Shown in pieces: positions 32,006-32,163 of a stretch of 32,163 nt of DNA. Position 1 is the stretch's first letter, and each line of letters opens with the position of its first letter. The stretch is from JAMLHN01 sp035708745 (GTDB taxonomy: Bacteria; Chloroflexota; Chloroflexia; Thermomicrobiales; UBA6265): the NCBI GenBank assembly GCA_035708745.1, contig DASTFJ010000073.1, positions 1 to 32,163 on the forward strand. Direction: 5' to 3'. A program made the translations under genes and the position numbers. The notes below the pieces were generated by a model that searched no databases, was not told the DNA's origin, and saw only the letters and a program-made list of their open reading frames with translations.

Positions 32006-32010
32006 GAACC

Positions 32011-32042
32011 AAAACTCTCCGGCCAGTGGGCCGGAGAGTTTT
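32011..32042 (+). terminator. Rho-independent terminator of ssrA, probably bidirectional
   Basis: AAAACTCTCCGGCC and GGCCGGAGAGTTTT form a perfect 14-bp stem with a 4-base AGTG loop. The A-run and T-run at the ends make it work in both directions. It begins six bases after the tmRNA 3' end. Confidence 0.9.
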
Positions 32043-32079
32043 GAATTTCCAGCCTGACCAACGATGAACTTGTACATGT

Positions 32080-32109
32080 AACGAGCCGGAGCGAATGCTC
32101 CGGCTCGTT
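32080..32109 (-). terminator. Second perfect hairpin, probable terminator of the right-hand gene
   Basis: AACGAGCCGGAGC and GCTCCGGCTCGTT form a perfect 13-bp stem with loop GAAT, 27 bases past the stop of the minus-strand gene at the right edge. The T-run is short (GTT), so termination may be weak, or the hairpin may stabilise the 3' end. Confidence 0.6.
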
Positions 32110-32136
32110 CAAATGACGTGCGAAGACCAAGCGGGC

Positions 32137-32163
32137 TTACGCCTCGGTTTCGGCCTTCTTCTC
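32137..32163 (-). CDS. C-terminal end of an unidentified protein (partial)
   Basis: On the minus strand the last codons read EKKAETEA then TAA at 32139-32137. This charged Lys/Glu/Ala tail is typical of a ribosomal or translation-related protein, but eight residues are too few for identification. The hairpin 27 bases downstream supports a real gene end. Confidence 0.5.
   Translation of the reverse strand, partial: EKKAETEA

Larger units (their letters stand above)
32006..32136. other. Intergenic spacer with two strong hairpins
   Basis: The spacer lies between ssrA and the minus-strand gene that enters from the right. It contains the ssrA terminator (32011-32042) and a second perfect hairpin (32080-32109). 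There is no gene. Confidence 0.6.

Overview
The window is chromosomal DNA, high in GC, from a bacterium that most resembles the Thermomicrobia/Sphaerobacter side of Chloroflexota. This placement is an inference. It rests on the ImuB-like protein, DUF6504-like protein and DnaE2 set, the R3H ATPase-tmk-c-di-AMP receptor-zinc ribbon order, a System II cytochrome c maturation set, frequent GTG/TTG starts, and dispersed GC-rich intergenic repeats. No phage, IS transposase or CRISPR array is visible. Almost all genes are core housekeeping genes.

Layout. (1) 1-4206, minus strand: an SOS mutagenesis cassette. A LexA-type box (4187-4206) precedes an ImuB-like catalytically dead Y-family polymerase, a small DUF6504-like protein and, after about 750 non-coding bases, the error-prone polymerase DnaE2, which runs off the left edge. 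(2) 4465-5028: a lone P-loop kinase-like protein on the minus strand. (3) 5236-8159, plus: ftsK and recR. (4) 8303-13395, plus: a probable operon of a GNAT-like protein, an R3H/AAA ATPase, thymidylate kinase, a c-di-AMP receptor (DarA/PII-like) and a membrane zinc-ribbon protein. (5) 13396-16566: two copies of a palindromic repeat pair flank nadK plus an NrtR-like regulator (minus) and the KDPG aldolase gene eda (plus). (6) 16567-23346, minus: ccdA, resB, a Tat-exported flavin amine oxidase, a small cytochrome c, ccsA/resC and a TlpA/ResA thioredoxin. These form a complete System II pathway with a secreted redox pair between its genes. (7) 23443-24264 recO (plus), converging with an overlapping minus-strand operon HD-GYP, HAD, trmD (26271-24252). 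(8) 26322-29932, plus: an orphan peptide-type ABC substrate-binding protein, a GNAT acetyltransferase and aroC. (9) 30036-32163: a SAM methyltransferase (minus), then smpB and ssrA (tmRNA) side by side on the plus strand, two strong hairpins, and the last eight codons of a minus-strand gene.

The genes combine into several functional units: DNA repair and chromosome handling (dnaE2, imuB, ftsK, recR, recO), nucleotide and NAD metabolism (tmk, nadK with an NrtR-like regulator), extracytoplasmic redox (the ccs set with amine oxidase and cytochrome c), and ribosome rescue (smpB, ssrA). The least ordinary features are the SOS-box-led mutasome cassette, the NrtR-like regulator with a destroyed Nudix box fused into the nadK operon, the amine oxidase/cytochrome c pair inside the ccs cluster, and the MITE-like repeat with a second conserved unit that ends at the stop codons of two unrelated genes.
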